Origin: Eublepharis macularius
Taxonomy: Eukaryota; Chordata; Lepidosauria; Squamata; Eublepharidae
Assembly: GCF_028583425.1 (NCBI RefSeq)
Contig: NC_072795.1
Location: 69,144,001 to 69,208,000, forward strand
DNA length: 64,000 nucleotides
Direction of reading: 5' to 3'
Of this stretch, positions 24,884-36,118 are shown in pieces. The position numbers and the translations under genes are program-made. Position 1 is the stretch's first letter, and the number at the start of each line of letters is the position of its first letter. Below the pieces are notes generated by a model. It was given only the letters and a program-made list of their open reading frames with translations, was not told the origin of the DNA and made no database searches.

Positions 24884-25735
24884 TATTGTCGAAGGCTTTC
24901 ATGGCCAGAGAACGATGGCTGTTGTGGGTTTTCCGGGCTGTATTGCCGTGGTCTTGGCATTGTAGTTCCTGACGTTTCGCCAGCAGCTGTGGCTGGCATC
25001 TTCAGCGGTGTAGCACCAAAAGACAGAGACCTCTCAGTGTCACAGTGTGGAAAAGATGTTGGCAGGTCTTTTATATCTACTCAGGAGGGGTGGGGTTGAG
25101 CTGAGTCATCCTGTAAGAGTTTCCCAGGGTGTGGAATGCTAATGGCGGGAGGCTTCACTGTATCCTGAGGAGGTTCTTTGGCATATGGATTGGTGCTTGA
25201 TGTGCTCATCTTCTCTGCAGGGCTATTGTCGGGTATAGAGTGTTTTGTTAGCCTGGTGTTTTTCAGAACTGGAAACCATGCTCTGTTCATTCTTAAGGTT
25301 TCTTCTTTCCTGTTGAAGTTTTGCTTATGCTTGTGAATTTCAATGGCTTCCCTGTGCAGTCTGACAAAGTAGTTGGAAGTGTTGTCCAGTATTTTGGTGT
25401 CCTGGAATAAGATACTGTGCCCTGTTTGAGTTAGGCTATGTTCAGCCACTGCTGATTTTTCAGGTTGTCCAAGTCTGCAGTGTCTTTCATGTTCTTTTAT
25501 TCTTGTCTGGATGCTATGCTTTGTGGTCCCGATGTAAACTTGTCCACAGCTGCAGGGTATATGGTATACTCCTGCAGAGGTGAGGGGGTCTCTACTGTCT
25601 TTTGCTGATTGTAGCATTTGTTGTATTTTTCGGGTGGGTCTGAATACTGCTTGAAGGTTATGCTTTTTCATAAGCTTTCCCATCTGATCAGTAATTCCTT
25701 TGATATATGGCAAAAACACTTTTCCTGTAGGTTAC
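24884..25735 (-). mobile_element. Penelope-like retroelement, 5'-truncated, with GIY-YIG endonuclease frame
   Basis: The minus strand has a continuous 212-residue open frame (25719-25081) ending in a stop. About residues 50-85 form a GIY-YIG domain: VYHIPCSCGQVYIG, then TRIKEHERHC, then AEHSLTQTGH. The cysteine pair inserted before the YIG is typical of Penelope endonucleases. The reverse transcriptase that should lie upstream is absent. Downstream on the minus strand (25080-24884) is the element's terminal region (GACGTTTCGCCAGCAGCTGT), which recurs inverted at 27000-27125. Penelope elements are non-LTR-type retroelements, so no capsid or envelope is expected. Confidence 0.88.
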
Positions 25736-25747
25736 CAGAGGTTACCC

Positions 25748-25980
25748 AACATAGGTTACCCAAGCAGTTGGTTTTTTTGCTTTTTTAGTTAAGACATTTA
25801 TTTCTTGCCTTTCCACTCTTAAAAGCGGCTTACAAAAATTAGAAAAATGGCCATTAGTTGACAAAAACGTCAAAGTGGAAAACATAGGTTACCCAAGCAG
25901 TTGGTTTTTTTGCGTTTTTAGTTAAGACATTTATTTCTTGCCTTTCCACTCTTAAAAACGGCTTACAAAAATTAGAAAAC
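25748..25980. repeat. Tandem duplication, 133-bp period
   Basis: AACATAGGTTACCCAAGCAG starts at 25748 and again at 25881. About 100 bp after each start are nearly identical, including TTTATTTCTTGCCTTTCCAC. The second copy differs at only a few positions, so the duplication is recent. It abuts the Penelope fragment. Confidence 0.85.
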
Positions 25981-26164
25981 CAGAAATGAAATACAAAACA
26001 ACAACAACAAAACCCAAGGAGACACTAGGAGTATTAAACGCTTTATCAAATATGCTAGAAAATAAAAAGAACTTGATGAGCACCTAAAAAAACAGTAAAG
26101 TGTTTCTGGTGGGAATATTCCACAAATGGCATCACCACAAAAAAGGCACTGTTTCTGGCCACCA

Positions 26165-26924
26165 ACCCTAAGAACATGCATAATGGTAGCCCTCCTGGAT
26201 CAAACCAGTGGTCCATCCAGTCCAGCATCCCATTCTAACAGTGGTTAATCAGATGCTACAAAGAAACCTACATCTCTACAAATGGCAGCAGTCACTAGCT
26301 GACTGCTCCCTAGCATCTCACAATCAGAGGCATCCTGCCTCTGAACCCAAAGGTCCTTTCCAGCTATCATGACAATGACAGATCTATCTTCCATAAATCT
26401 GTCCAAGCTCTTTTAAGTACTCTAAGCTAGTGGCCATTATCACATCTTGTTGAAAAGAGTTCCACAGGAACCCAGTGTGGTTGTAGCAGTTTGGATTTCA
26501 GACTAGAATCTGGAAGACCCAAGTCTGAATCCTTACTCTGCCATGGAACTGTGCAAAGTATTCCAACTGAGGCTAGACAAAGGGAGTTGTATAAAGACAT
26601 TACTATATTGGCAGTCTTATTCTAAGTCCCTTCCTTGATGATCCCTAGCATGGAAATTGCATTTTTTTTAAAAAAAATCACCACTACACACTACAGTTAT
26701 GTTTTCAGAAAGCTATCCACCACAACCTCAAGGTCTTTGTTTGGTCTATCATCCCCAGCTCAGACCCCATCAGTGTACAGGTTAAATTGGGACATGGTGC
26801 CCTGATGTGCTTCACTTCATACTTGCTTACATTGAATTTCACCTGCCTCACTGTTCACCCCCCAGTTCCAGGTAATTTATGAGTAAATTAAATAGCACCA
26901 GTTCCAGCACAGATCCCTGAGGTC
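26165..26924. repeat. Old LINE-like dispersed repeat, interrupted by a SINE piece
   Basis: The opening CCTCCTGGATCAAACCAGTG GTCCATCCAG and the end GTTCCAGCACAGATCCCTGA GG are conserved blocks of a widespread sauropsid repeat (probably CR1/L3-type). A fragment of the tRNA-derived SINE interrupts it at about 26470-26555 (CCCAGTGTGGTTGTAGCAG head). Confidence 0.5.
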
Positions 26925-27125
26925 TAGCACCAAAAGACAGAGATCTCTCAGTGTCACAGATCTGTGACACTGAGAGATCTCTGTCTTTTGGTGCTACACC
27001 TCTGAAGATGCCAGTCACAGCTGCTGGCGAAACGTCAGGAACTACAATGCCAAGACCACGGCTATACAGCCCAGAAAATCCACAACAACCATCATTCTCC
27101 GGCCATGAAAGCCTTCGACAATACA
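26925..27125 (+). mobile_element. Penelope terminal fragment headed by a 72-bp perfect palindrome
   Basis: From about 26945 to 27125 the sequence is the reverse complement of the terminal region of the Penelope copy at 24884-25070 (GCTGGCGAAACGTCAGGAAC, ATGAAAGCCTTCGACAATAC). Its outer end is doubled back: 26925-26996 is a 36+36 bp perfect inverted repeat centred on CAGATCTG. This looks like two terminal pieces joined head to head. Confidence 0.85.
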
Positions 27126-27129
27126 TAAA

Positions 27130-28190
27130 ATCAGAAATGTATGAAGATCTTTCAACACTGGCAAGAAGCATTAAGTGAATCTCAGTAAACTATCTGGCTG
27201 CCATATCCTGATGTTGCCAAACAATCTTTTCAGGGTTTTGTAGTAATCTAACCTGGATGTTACCACAGCATGGACAACTGCATCAAAGCTGTATCTGTCC
27301 AAAAGGAGCTACAACAGACATTCCAGCCTAAGCTGGATGAAAGTAACATTCCCACACTGTAAAATGAACACATTGATCATCTGAACTCTGAAGCAAATCA
27401 GTCTGCTAAGTATGATTTATTCCTAAACACTTAGTAGATTCATGGTAAAACAGCACATGCACTCCTGTCAAGTTCTACAGGGATTTAACTAGCCTTGGAG
27501 TTAGGAGCTGTGCATGTTTTATCACTATTTTGAGTAAAAGCTGTTGCGCTGCTCATAGGTGCCAAATTTCATTCTGGATTTGTTTAATTGCATGGTGCTT
27601 GGCGATAATTGTCTGGTACTCATGTCTTTAAACTTGTACCTGCAGGCTGCAGGTATAATATACTCTATTTTCCTGGTAAAGGGCAAGCTGTGCCGCGTTC
27701 TAGCAGAGCTCATTCACTAGAGTGTTTTTCTTTCTTCTTTGCAGGCTTAATATCACAAAGCTCATCGCTTTGTGGGGTGCTGGATTTAGGTGAACTAATT
27801 AGTCTTGTATGTTTTGACTCTACAAAGACAACACATTCCTAATATTTTTGAGAGATTCCTACTACTATGGGGCTCTGGGTATGCTTTCCGAGAACTGGAA
27901 AAATGGAGATGGGCCGATGATGGCTCAGTCTCAACCACTATGGAACATCTGGGGGCACAAGTGTTGCCTAAATGGGGCACATGTGGGAAGCAGTAGTTTT
28001 TATCTTGGAGTACAGAAGTGCATTTTAATGGATGAGGTTTGGGACCTTGAGGGTTTTGTAAGTAAAAGGACTTGGCTGTCAACATGAAGCAAACAGCTGG
28101 GTAAATAATTTTGACTGATAAATAAAAATTAAGAAATGTCAGGCCCAAATTTGTTTAAGTTTGTTTTTTTGGCAAACTGGGTTGGTGGGC
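27130..28190. other. Intergenic DNA, no feature recognised
   Basis: Overlapping frames at 27795-28148 on both strands have no recognisable homology. No repeat boundary is clear. Confidence 0.3.
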
Positions 28191-28199
28191 TATGGAGTT

Positions 28200-28290
28200 T
28201 ATTTTATTTAAATATTGGTACTCAGTTTTTCTCCCTGAAGAGGCCCTAAGTGGTTTACCAATAAAACAACAACCTACATCTTGGGCTGGT
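28200..28290. repeat. LINE 3'-tail fragment
   Basis: ATTTAAATATTGGTACTCAG TTTTTCTCCC... CCTAAGTGGTTTACCA has the shape of the antisense 3' tails of L2/CR1-type elements seen elsewhere in the window. Confidence 0.4.
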
Positions 28291-28909
28291 CCTGGATTCA
28301 GTAGCTGGCTCATTCAAAGGTACAGGCTGTGAACCACAATCTAAAAGGCCAAGAGCTCTTTGTCTCTTACCCTTTACCTCATGCCTCTGGCCACACCCAA
28401 GTCATAAACCTATAACAAAGAGAAAAAGAAAGCTTGGCACAGTTGTTAAAGATTTGGCAAAGATGTCCCTCCCCATCTTTCCCTTCTTGCTTGATTAATA
28501 TACTTTCTTTAGCATCATCAAGTTAATACTTTCAATTGCTTCTTTAGTAGTAGTAATAATTTAATTCAGTGATCTTACTGTTAGCATTTAGTACGTACCC
28601 TGCAATAATAAGTAACTACTTATGGTGCAGTGTCCAAGAGCAACTTTACAACAATATTGTAAAAAGGCATCCTGTGCAGCTTTTAGGAATAATTTAATGT
28701 GATTTTTGTAAAAACCCTGCAGGGTCAAGATAATCTAGCTAAATAAAGGGTTCTCCCTGTGGCAGTACTAAGGGCCTAACCAGACATGACTTTTCCATGT
28801 GGACGCACTTACTGGTAATTCCTAAGTATAGCATCCTGGTTATGGCCACATCATGGAGACTGCTATTCCTCCAGTATAGAAAGGAAACTGTGGAGTTCAA
28901 TTCAATTCA

Positions 28910-29630
28910 GTTCTGTACAGCACAGTATTTATTTTACAAAATTTATGTCCTGCCTTTCTGTCCTCACATTAACACATTAAAAATGCATAATAAAATGATG
29001 TTTTAAAACCACTAAAATCAACCATAAATATTAAACAATTAAAATCAGAGTTAAAATAGACACAAAGACATAAAATCAACAATTAAAACACTGGGCAGGA
29101 AGGAGGAATCACTGAGGGAATGCCAAACAAAATAAAAAAGTTTTCACTTGCTGGTGGAAAATGGCAACAGAAGGGGACAGGTGAATCTCCCTGGGGAGAG
29201 TGTTCTGGAATTTTGGTGCCACAACCAAGCAGGCCCTCTCCTGAGTTGCCATCCACCTAATCTCAGAAGGTGAGGGCACTTGAAGATGACCACAGCTGTT
29301 GGATAGGTTATTTTTATTTTTTCATAAGGGAGTAGGTGGTCCTTCAGGTATGTTGGTCCCAAACCATACAGAGTGTTAAAGATTAACATCAGCACCTTGA
29401 ATTGTGGCTGGAAACAAATTGTGAATCAGTGTAGATGAGCAAAGACTGGAATGGAATCATCCCTATGACCCACCCCAGTCAACATCATAGCAACAGCATT
29501 CTGCACCATTTAAAGTTTCTAAGCACTTTTCCAGGGCAGCCCTATGTTGAGTGCATTACAGTAATCCAAGCTAGATGTAACCAGGGCGTGCACCATCGTT
29601 GCTGGATCTTTTCTGCCCGGGAAAGGCTGT
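28910..29630 (-). repeat. L2-like LINE 3' portion, antisense
   Basis: It starts at TTTATTTTACAAAATTTATG TCCTGCCTTT, has the antisense blocks GGTGAATCTCCCTGGGGAGA and CAGGCCCTCTCCTGAGTTGC, and ends near GCATTACAGTAATCCAAGCT AGATG. A shorter relative is at 50790-51000. Confidence 0.6.
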
Positions 29631-30534
29631 TCTGGTTCCTGCTTTGTCAGAGGCAAGATTTAGGGTTGCCACCTACCATCCTGGAGAGAAGTGATATTTC
29701 TTGAAGAGCCTCTGATAAGCAATCTTTTATTGCACATACACCATTAGCACAAAATGGTATTTGAGGAGGGGGGAATAGCACTAACAATGGGGAGCCTGAA
29801 CACACTATGAAAGTGCTGTGTGGTAATCTTGTACAGCTTGCATAGGCATCAATGGAATTGACAATTAATCAGTTTGTGTATGTACTGGCTAAAGTTGCAG
29901 GTGCTTTTCCTCATCCTCAATTGCCTGTTGATGGTAGCAGCATGAAGGCATAGTGAAAAATTCTGCAGAGATAGATCTTCAAAAAACAGTTCTTCTGTCA
30001 GGCAGTTGCTGGAGAGAGAGAAAAAACCACACACACACACATGCTGGGTCACAAACAGCCAGAATGATGTAGGTTACCAAATGACCATGATAAAAATGTT
30101 TTTTTCCAGCTATAGTACCTTTATTAGTATCTTGCTGTGCAGAAATCCAATGAAATTTTGTGTAACAATCAGATTTTTTCCCCACCACCACACTGTCTGC
30201 ACTTTAAGCTGCTGATAAAGGTAGAGCTACAGGAGCCATATGAAACATTGGATCCAGACTAATTTTCCACTAGCAGACTGGAACTGTTCTCCCTCTATAG
30301 CCCAGTGGTCTCCACAAAGCATTGCTCCTGGATAACAGGAGACCCTGAGAAATGGTACGAGGGAGTCTCTGCGGTGAGAAAGGGGAATCAGCAGAAACTA
30401 CCCTCTCTTTCTGTTATTGAAAAATTAATTTAGATATTTCCTGTGATTATAATGGCAACATGCAAACTACACTGATTAAGAGACCCTCCCACAGTGGGTT
30501 GTGTTTTCTGTTTCGTTTCTTCTTCACCCACCCT

Positions 30535-31226
30535 TAGGGTTGCCAGGTCACCTGCCCCTCTCCTGGCCTGATGGGAGATTGGAGGCCTGGCACTTACTTT
30601 ATAGTTCTCTTGTCTCACATGCACAGTGCACGTGCGCTCCCGGCTTGCATGACGACATCACTTCAGGGAAGTGACATCATTGTGTGGGTCACAGGCTGCC
30701 CTGGGAGCATGTCTGCACTCCCCAGAAGGCCAAATGGGTTCCAATTTGAGCCCGAATCTGGCCCAATTCAAGCCCAAATCGGCCCGAATCTGGCCACTGT
30801 GGAGCGTGGGAGTGCTGCTGTGCTCTACAGTAGCTGGATTCAGGCCTGAATCCAGGCTGATTTGGCCTGAATCCAGCTACTGTGGAACACAGGAGCACTC
30901 TCGCACTTCGCAGCAGCTCGATTTGGCCTGAATCCGGGCTGATTCAGCCTGAATCTGAGGGCTGCAGTGTGCAGGAGCTCTGCAGCAGCCCAACTTGGGC
31001 CAATTCAGGCCTGATTTGGGCCCAAATCCAGGCAAATTGGGCCCGATTTTGGCCGAATTCGGCCACCATGGCATGCGGAAGTGTGCCACGCTGCCCGAGC
31101 GTGTGCTGCATCACCTGGAGACACACCTTGGGAGGTGTGTGTCCCCTGTTGGCCAGGTTAGTGGGCGATGGGGATGGAGGGTGGGAGTGGGGGGTTCCCC
31201 TCCTGGTGGGGGACTGGCATCCCTAC
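30535..31226. mobile_element. GC-rich non-autonomous DNA element with internal ~85-bp repeats
   Basis: The ends are inverted: TAGGGTTGCCAGGTCACCTG on the left and, on the right, GGGGGACTGGCATCCCTA, whose complement is TAGGGATGCCAGTCCCC. Between about 30740 and 31070 the motif GGCCTGAATC and variants (GCCCGAATCTGG) recurs in roughly 80-90-bp units interleaved with CTGTGG...GCAGC blocks. No target duplication was found. The frames here on both strands are compositional. Confidence 0.6.
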
Positions 31227-31249
31227 TCACACTTCATTCATGTTCTACT

Positions 31250-31562
31250 TGTTGGAGCAAGCGATGTCTTATGTACAAAGAAGAGAAAAAGATGCTGCAG
31301 GGGGCAGCAAGCTCTAGCTAGGCAGGACTGTAGGGGAGTTCCTTCTTTCTAAAGGAGCTTTTCCTTGTCAGACAGCAGAATACTATTCCTAGGCCTTTCT
31401 TCTAGCTCTCTGCATACACGCTCTAGACTAGCAAGCCAACTTCAAGTATCTCTTATCTTTCTTTTCAGCTTGTTAGTTCCATAAATAAAGCTTTTATTAA
31501 TCTTTAATCAATTCAGCGTTCTGACTGCTGCATAAGTACTCTGCGAACACTACTTCTCCAAG
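31250..31562 (+). mobile_element. LTR-like fossil, possible solo LTR (copy 1)
   Basis: The stretch shares its left block (GTCTTATGTACAAAG...CAGGGGGCAGCAA) and its right block (AATAAAGCTTTTATTAATCT TTAATCA) with 35795-36095. The AATAAA signal near the right end and ~310-bp length suit a solo LTR of a retrovirus-like family. No internal region is present. The family was not identified, and the exact ends are uncertain. Confidence 0.45.
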
Positions 31563-32261
31563 CATTGACTTGGCAGAGCTTTCCTGTTTATGACTTAGAA
31601 AAAATTAATAAGACATTTCTGAACAAAGAACAAATAATTCTGAGCAATATCATTATTTGTCCAGACTTCCTTGAATGCTTTTGTAGCTGTTATTCTCCTA
31701 GATCCATAGCAGAGCATTAAGGCTGAACCAGTCTCTAAATAATTCAGTGATGATTTAAAACTAAGAACTAATAGTTAAGCTGTTCTGTGGACACACTGCA
31801 AATAAAAAAGGTCAGCATCATCACCACAGTTCCTTGAATTGTCTATATAATGTCTTTCATGCTCACCATTTCTTGCATCCAGCAACATCCACGTAGGCAT
31901 GCACATGTGAGGTAGAGGAAGACGATGTCTCCGTCCTCTGAGCCCTTGGCTGCAGCAAAGGCTCATGTTATGTAGATTGGGGTGAAAACTGGAAAGAAAA
32001 AGCAATTATTAAAGGAGAACAAGGAGGTCCCAGGCTGGTGCATACCCATTCAGTGGCCTTCTGCTGCTGCTGCTGTCTTCCTTCGCTTAGGTGCCATGGG
32101 GCCCCAGGGCCACTCACTGGAACTTAAGAAGTCCTCCGAAGATAGGGGGTTGAGGAACAGCAGGAGGAATTTCATCTTACTCAGAAAGCCTTCCAGCAAA
32201 CTTTTTAAATTTATCTGATCAAAACTGTTAACCCAGCATTAAATGACAGGGAGATAGCAAG

Positions 32262-32918
32262 TAGAGATGGGCACAAAGCACAAAAGAACCGAACCATCAG
32301 GTTCGTGAGTTTTCACAAACCAGGAACCACAAACAGGCACGAACTGGGGCAAGTTTATGAACCAGTTCGTGGTTCATGGGGTTTAAATGCCCCTTTCTAG
32401 CTACTTAGAAGTGGCAGGGAAAGGGGCATTTGACAGTTTAAAGGGCCCTGCTGCTTGCAAGCGGCCCTTTAAACTGCCCAAACCCCAGCCCCCTCCCAGC
32501 CCCAGCCCCAGCCCCAGAATTTCCTTGCCCTGCAGGACCGCAGCGTCCTTCCCCTCCTCCCACGCAGGACGGGAAGGACATTTTTTGTTTCTTCTGCTGC
32601 GGCGCAGGCCCGCAGGGCGGCAGTGGAGACCAGAAACAGCCTTCCCACTCCTCGTCGGAGGATGCTGCGGGCCCACAGGGCAAGGGGTGGGGCTGGGGGG
32701 TGGGGCTGGGGTTTGGGCAGTTTAAAGGGCCGCCAGCCAGCTGATAGTTTAAAGGGTCCTGGGGAAATGGCCATTTAAACTGCCCATTTAATACGACCCA
32801 AACGAACCAGTACACCAGTTTGTGGAAAAGAGCTTCCATGAACCATTGGTTCGTGAACCATGAACTGGCCTGGTTCGTGTGGTTTTTTGTGTTGTAATTC
32901 GATTTGTGCCCATCTCTA
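32262..32918. mobile_element. 657-bp element with inverted ends (TAGAGATGGGCACAAA)
   Basis: The left end TAGAGATGGGCACAAA and right end TTTGTGCCCATCTCTA are exact reverse complements over 16 bp. The subterminal regions are rich in GAACC/GGTTC palindromes, and TTTAAAGGGCC / GGCCCTTTAAA occur inverted inside. The core is GC-rich (C/A-rich run near 32480-32520). No protein is encoded, so it is non-autonomous. A TA duplication at the edges is possible. A fragment of the same family lies near 37003-37040. Confidence 0.8.
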
Positions 32919-32984
32919 AAAACGCTAAAGTTTTTCCAGATCAGTATTCCAATCTGGTCAGATTTTTTTTATTTCTGGGTACAG

Positions 32985-34770
32985 CAATGGGACTCTCATT
33001 TAGCCACAAGATTGGAGAAGAGCGAATGTTATCCCAGTCTTTAAGAAAGGGAAGAAGGATGACAGAAGACAGACAAACCGGCCTGTAGTTTCCCGGGTCA
33101 TCCTTTTACAGCAGATTTTAAAGGAACCAATCTGAAAACATCTGAAGGACTGGTGATGTCTCTTGCTCAGGCCTTTAGGACTGCCAGCAGAGAAGAAGGA
33201 AGGCAACAACTATAGAGTCACTTAGACAGATAGGCTGCTGTCAGTCTCCTTCCTGCCAGCAGAACTTCCTTCTTCCCTTCTCTCCCCCTCCTCTCTCTCC
33301 CCTGCATGCACCAGGAGAGAGAGTATGATGCCTCCTCCTGAGAGATATGGGCTACTTTCAATCTAAAGCCATCCTAGCTAGTTAGATCAGTTACTAGTTC
33401 TTTCTCTCCACTGAACTTATGTAAATATATTTCTTTAGATAAATAATTATTGGTTCTCTAACTTGGATGAGAGCTTTCTGTGTGCAGTTTGTTTAGTTAA
33501 TGTGCCTTAACTAAAACCCAATAGGACCGCTTAGTGATCTGGGGAAGTCAACATGGTTTTGTCCTCAACAGATCTTGTCAGACCAAGATCTGGTTTCCTT
33601 CTTTGATCGAGTGACGAGCTTACTGGATTGTGGGAACTCTGTTGACGTGATTTAACTGGATTTCAGCAAAGCTTTTGATAAGGTTCCCCATGATATTCTA
33701 ATGGGTAAACTGGAAGACTGCGGACTGGACTATAGGAAAGTTCCGTGGATAGGGAACTGGTTAGAGGACCATACCCAAAGAGTGGTGGTCAATGGTGTTT
33801 CATCAGATTGGAGGGAGGTGTCCAGTGGGGTGCCGCAGAGCTCGGTTTTGGGCCCGGTACTTTTCAATATTTTTTTCAATGGTCTGGATGAAGGGGTAAA
33901 TGGGCTACTCATTAAATTTGCTGATACCAAATTGGGAGGAGTGACAAACACCCATGAAGATAGAGTTAAAATTCAACAAGACCTGAATACTCTGGAGAAG
34001 TGGGCGGTTGTGAACAGGATGTAATTCAACATAGATAAGTGCTCAGTATTACATCTGGGCTACAAAAATGTAAGCACAAATACTGGATGGGGGATACACT
34101 TCTGGGTACTAGTGTATGTGAAAGAGATCTTGGGGTAAGAGTGGACTGTAAACTAAATATGAGCAGTTAGTGTGATGTGGTGGCAAAAAAGGCAAACTCA
34201 GTCTTGGGTTGTATCAAAAGGGCCATTGCATCGAAATCACAGGTCATAGTCCCTCTCTATACTGCCTTGGTCAGGCTGCACCTGGAGTGCTGTGTGCAGT
34301 TCTGGAAGCCTTACTTCAAAAAGGATGTGGACAAAATCGAGAGGGTGCAGAAGAGAGTGATGAGGATGATCAGGGGTTTGGAGACAGCCCTACGAGGAAA
34401 GGCTGAGGGCCTTGGGAATGCTTAGTTTGGAGGAGATTGAGGGGGGACATGATTGCTCTCTTTAAATATTTGAAAGGCTGTCATTTGGAGGAGGGCAAGA
34501 AGCTGTTCCAGTTGGCAGCAGAGGAAGCAACTGAAGCAACTGGCTTAAATTACATGCAGAAAGGTTCTGGCTGGATATTAGGAAAACCTTTTTCAGTCAG
34601 TGTAGTTCAGAGGTGGAATCAGCTGCCTAGGGAGGTGGTGAGCTCCCCTTCACTAGCAGTTTTCAAAAAGAGGCTGAATATCTGTCAGAGATGCCTTAGG
34701 CCCATCCTGTATTGGGCAGGGGGTTGGACTAGAAGGTCTGAATGGCCCCTTTTAACTCTGTGATTCTGTT
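32985..34770 (+). mobile_element. CR1-type LINE fragment (decayed reverse transcriptase and 3' end)
   Basis: The plus frame at 33701-34024 reads through reverse transcriptase motifs: DFSKAFDKVPHDIL just upstream, then GVPQSSVLGPVLFNIF, then LLIKFADTKLGG (FADD box degenerate to FADT). The C-terminal part near 34250-34700 has LVRLHLECCVQFW and WNQLPREVVSSPSLAVFKKR, characteristic of CR1/L3-type ORF2. An upstream piece at 32985-33190 is separated by about 340 bp of other sequence. There are several frameshifts and stops; it is inactive. Confidence 0.85.
33190..33530. other. Non-LINE sequence interrupting the CR1 copy
   Basis: This segment does not belong to the LINE. It is pyrimidine-rich (33240-33300) and then AT-rich. 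It may be a solo LTR or other insertion, but ends and duplications could not be established. Confidence 0.3.
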
Positions 34771-34774
34771 AGCA

Positions 34775-35780
34775 GTGTCCCTGTGTTGTTTCTTCGTTTT
34801 CATTCAACTCTGGTTTAAGTTTTTAGTTGGAAAGGGAGACTAGCAGCCAGCAACCTGTCCAGTCTCCCGCTTTTATTAGTAAAAAAAATAGTGAAAAAAG
34901 AGGGCCATCCTCCTTCTACTTCCCTTCCCATGAAGTAAAAACCAACCTCTAACCCTCCATTTCTGTGCACTGTTACACACAGTGCAAGGACAAGCTCACA
35001 GCCAGCGGGCTTAAACAGGGAGTCCTGGGTTGCTGCAAAGCAGATTAGGGTGAGGATTCACCCCTCATTGTGGAAACAAAACTACAGGGCACAGGGAAAC
35101 ATGATATTACAACAGGACTCAAAGGAAATAATGTATTTGTTTTGCCATCATAAAGAAGCAATTTTTAAAAATTTCACTGCACTGTGCTGGTTGGCAATGG
35201 AGCACTTTCCTGCTTGTGTGCTGTGCTGGCGGGCTGTGCCAGAACTGCTTTGCCAGTAAGTTTCCTGTCGTCTTTGGAGTCCATTGTTGTGTGAGTTTTC
35301 ACATGATTGAAGAGAAACTTATTAGATCAAAGGGTTTTGGATGTTGCAGTTTTTGGTTAAGTGCAAATAGAGTCTCATTTCCCCAACTCCCCCCCCTTGA
35401 AAAGAACAGTGTGTGCGTGCACGCATGCTGCATAGCATGACACTTGCCTTGATGTGTGTCTTCCCCAAGCACTCCTCCGGGTCCATAAACATGGAACCCT
35501 GTTCTCAAACTAAGTGAGTTGATGTGTTCTGTGCAATTTTGGTGCCACTGTGTGCAAAAACGGCTGCCCCAGAACATCATTTCCCTACCCCCCCAGTAAA
35601 GAAGAGCATGTGTTAGCACATGCACATCCAATACGCATGGAATTGGCCAAAATTCATGAAAATGAAAAAAAAAAAAAAGATTGGTTCTGAGCTGACACTG
35701 GCTAACCTAGAACAAACCAGTAATGGAACAGAATTATTCTTGAAGCCCTGCAACTAAAATGGAAACAGAAACTTTCTTGG
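34775..35780. other. Intergenic DNA, no feature recognised
   Basis: No conserved coding block is recognised. There is a run of A near 35668-35681. Confidence 0.3.
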
Positions 35781-35784
35781 TGCA

Positions 35785-36118
35785 CATCCCTAGTAAGCAG
35801 TGTCTAGTGTACAAAATAAGAGAAGATCCTCCAGGGGGCAGAAAAAGGAAAACTAGTTAGGAAAATGGGAGTTATTTTAATTGCCATTACTTTCTTTCTT
35901 TGATGTGTTATCCCTTGTCTGTCTCCAGAAAGCTACTTTTAGGTCCCTATCCTGCTTCTCAGAATTTCCAGAGCAGAATTCTCTTTTAACTAGCAATGTA
36001 GCAGGGGCTCTATTTCTCCCCTTTCTATCTGGTATGTTCCTCAGTAAAGCTTTCTTTACTCCTTAATCAGTTTGTGTGAACACTGCTGAGCATTCACCAT
36101 GCTAACAGTGTTACTTCC
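35785..36118 (+). mobile_element. LTR-like fossil, possible solo LTR (copy 2)
   Basis: The blocks GTCTAGTGTACAAAATAAGA, CTCCAGGGGGCAGAA and AGTAAAGCTTTCTTTACTCC TTAATCAG align with those of 31250-31562 in the same order. Being two members of one family supports a real element. No internal coding region is seen. It is older and somewhat diverged from copy 1. Confidence 0.45.

Noticed and set aside
30571-31352. Frames up to 156 residues with internal repeats
   Set aside because: They follow the ~85-bp repeats of the element at 30535 in several frames at once, so they are not a gene.
32387-32839. Proline-rich frames of 90-130 residues on both strands
   Set aside because: They lie inside the inverted-ended element at 32262-32918 and have no conserved domain.
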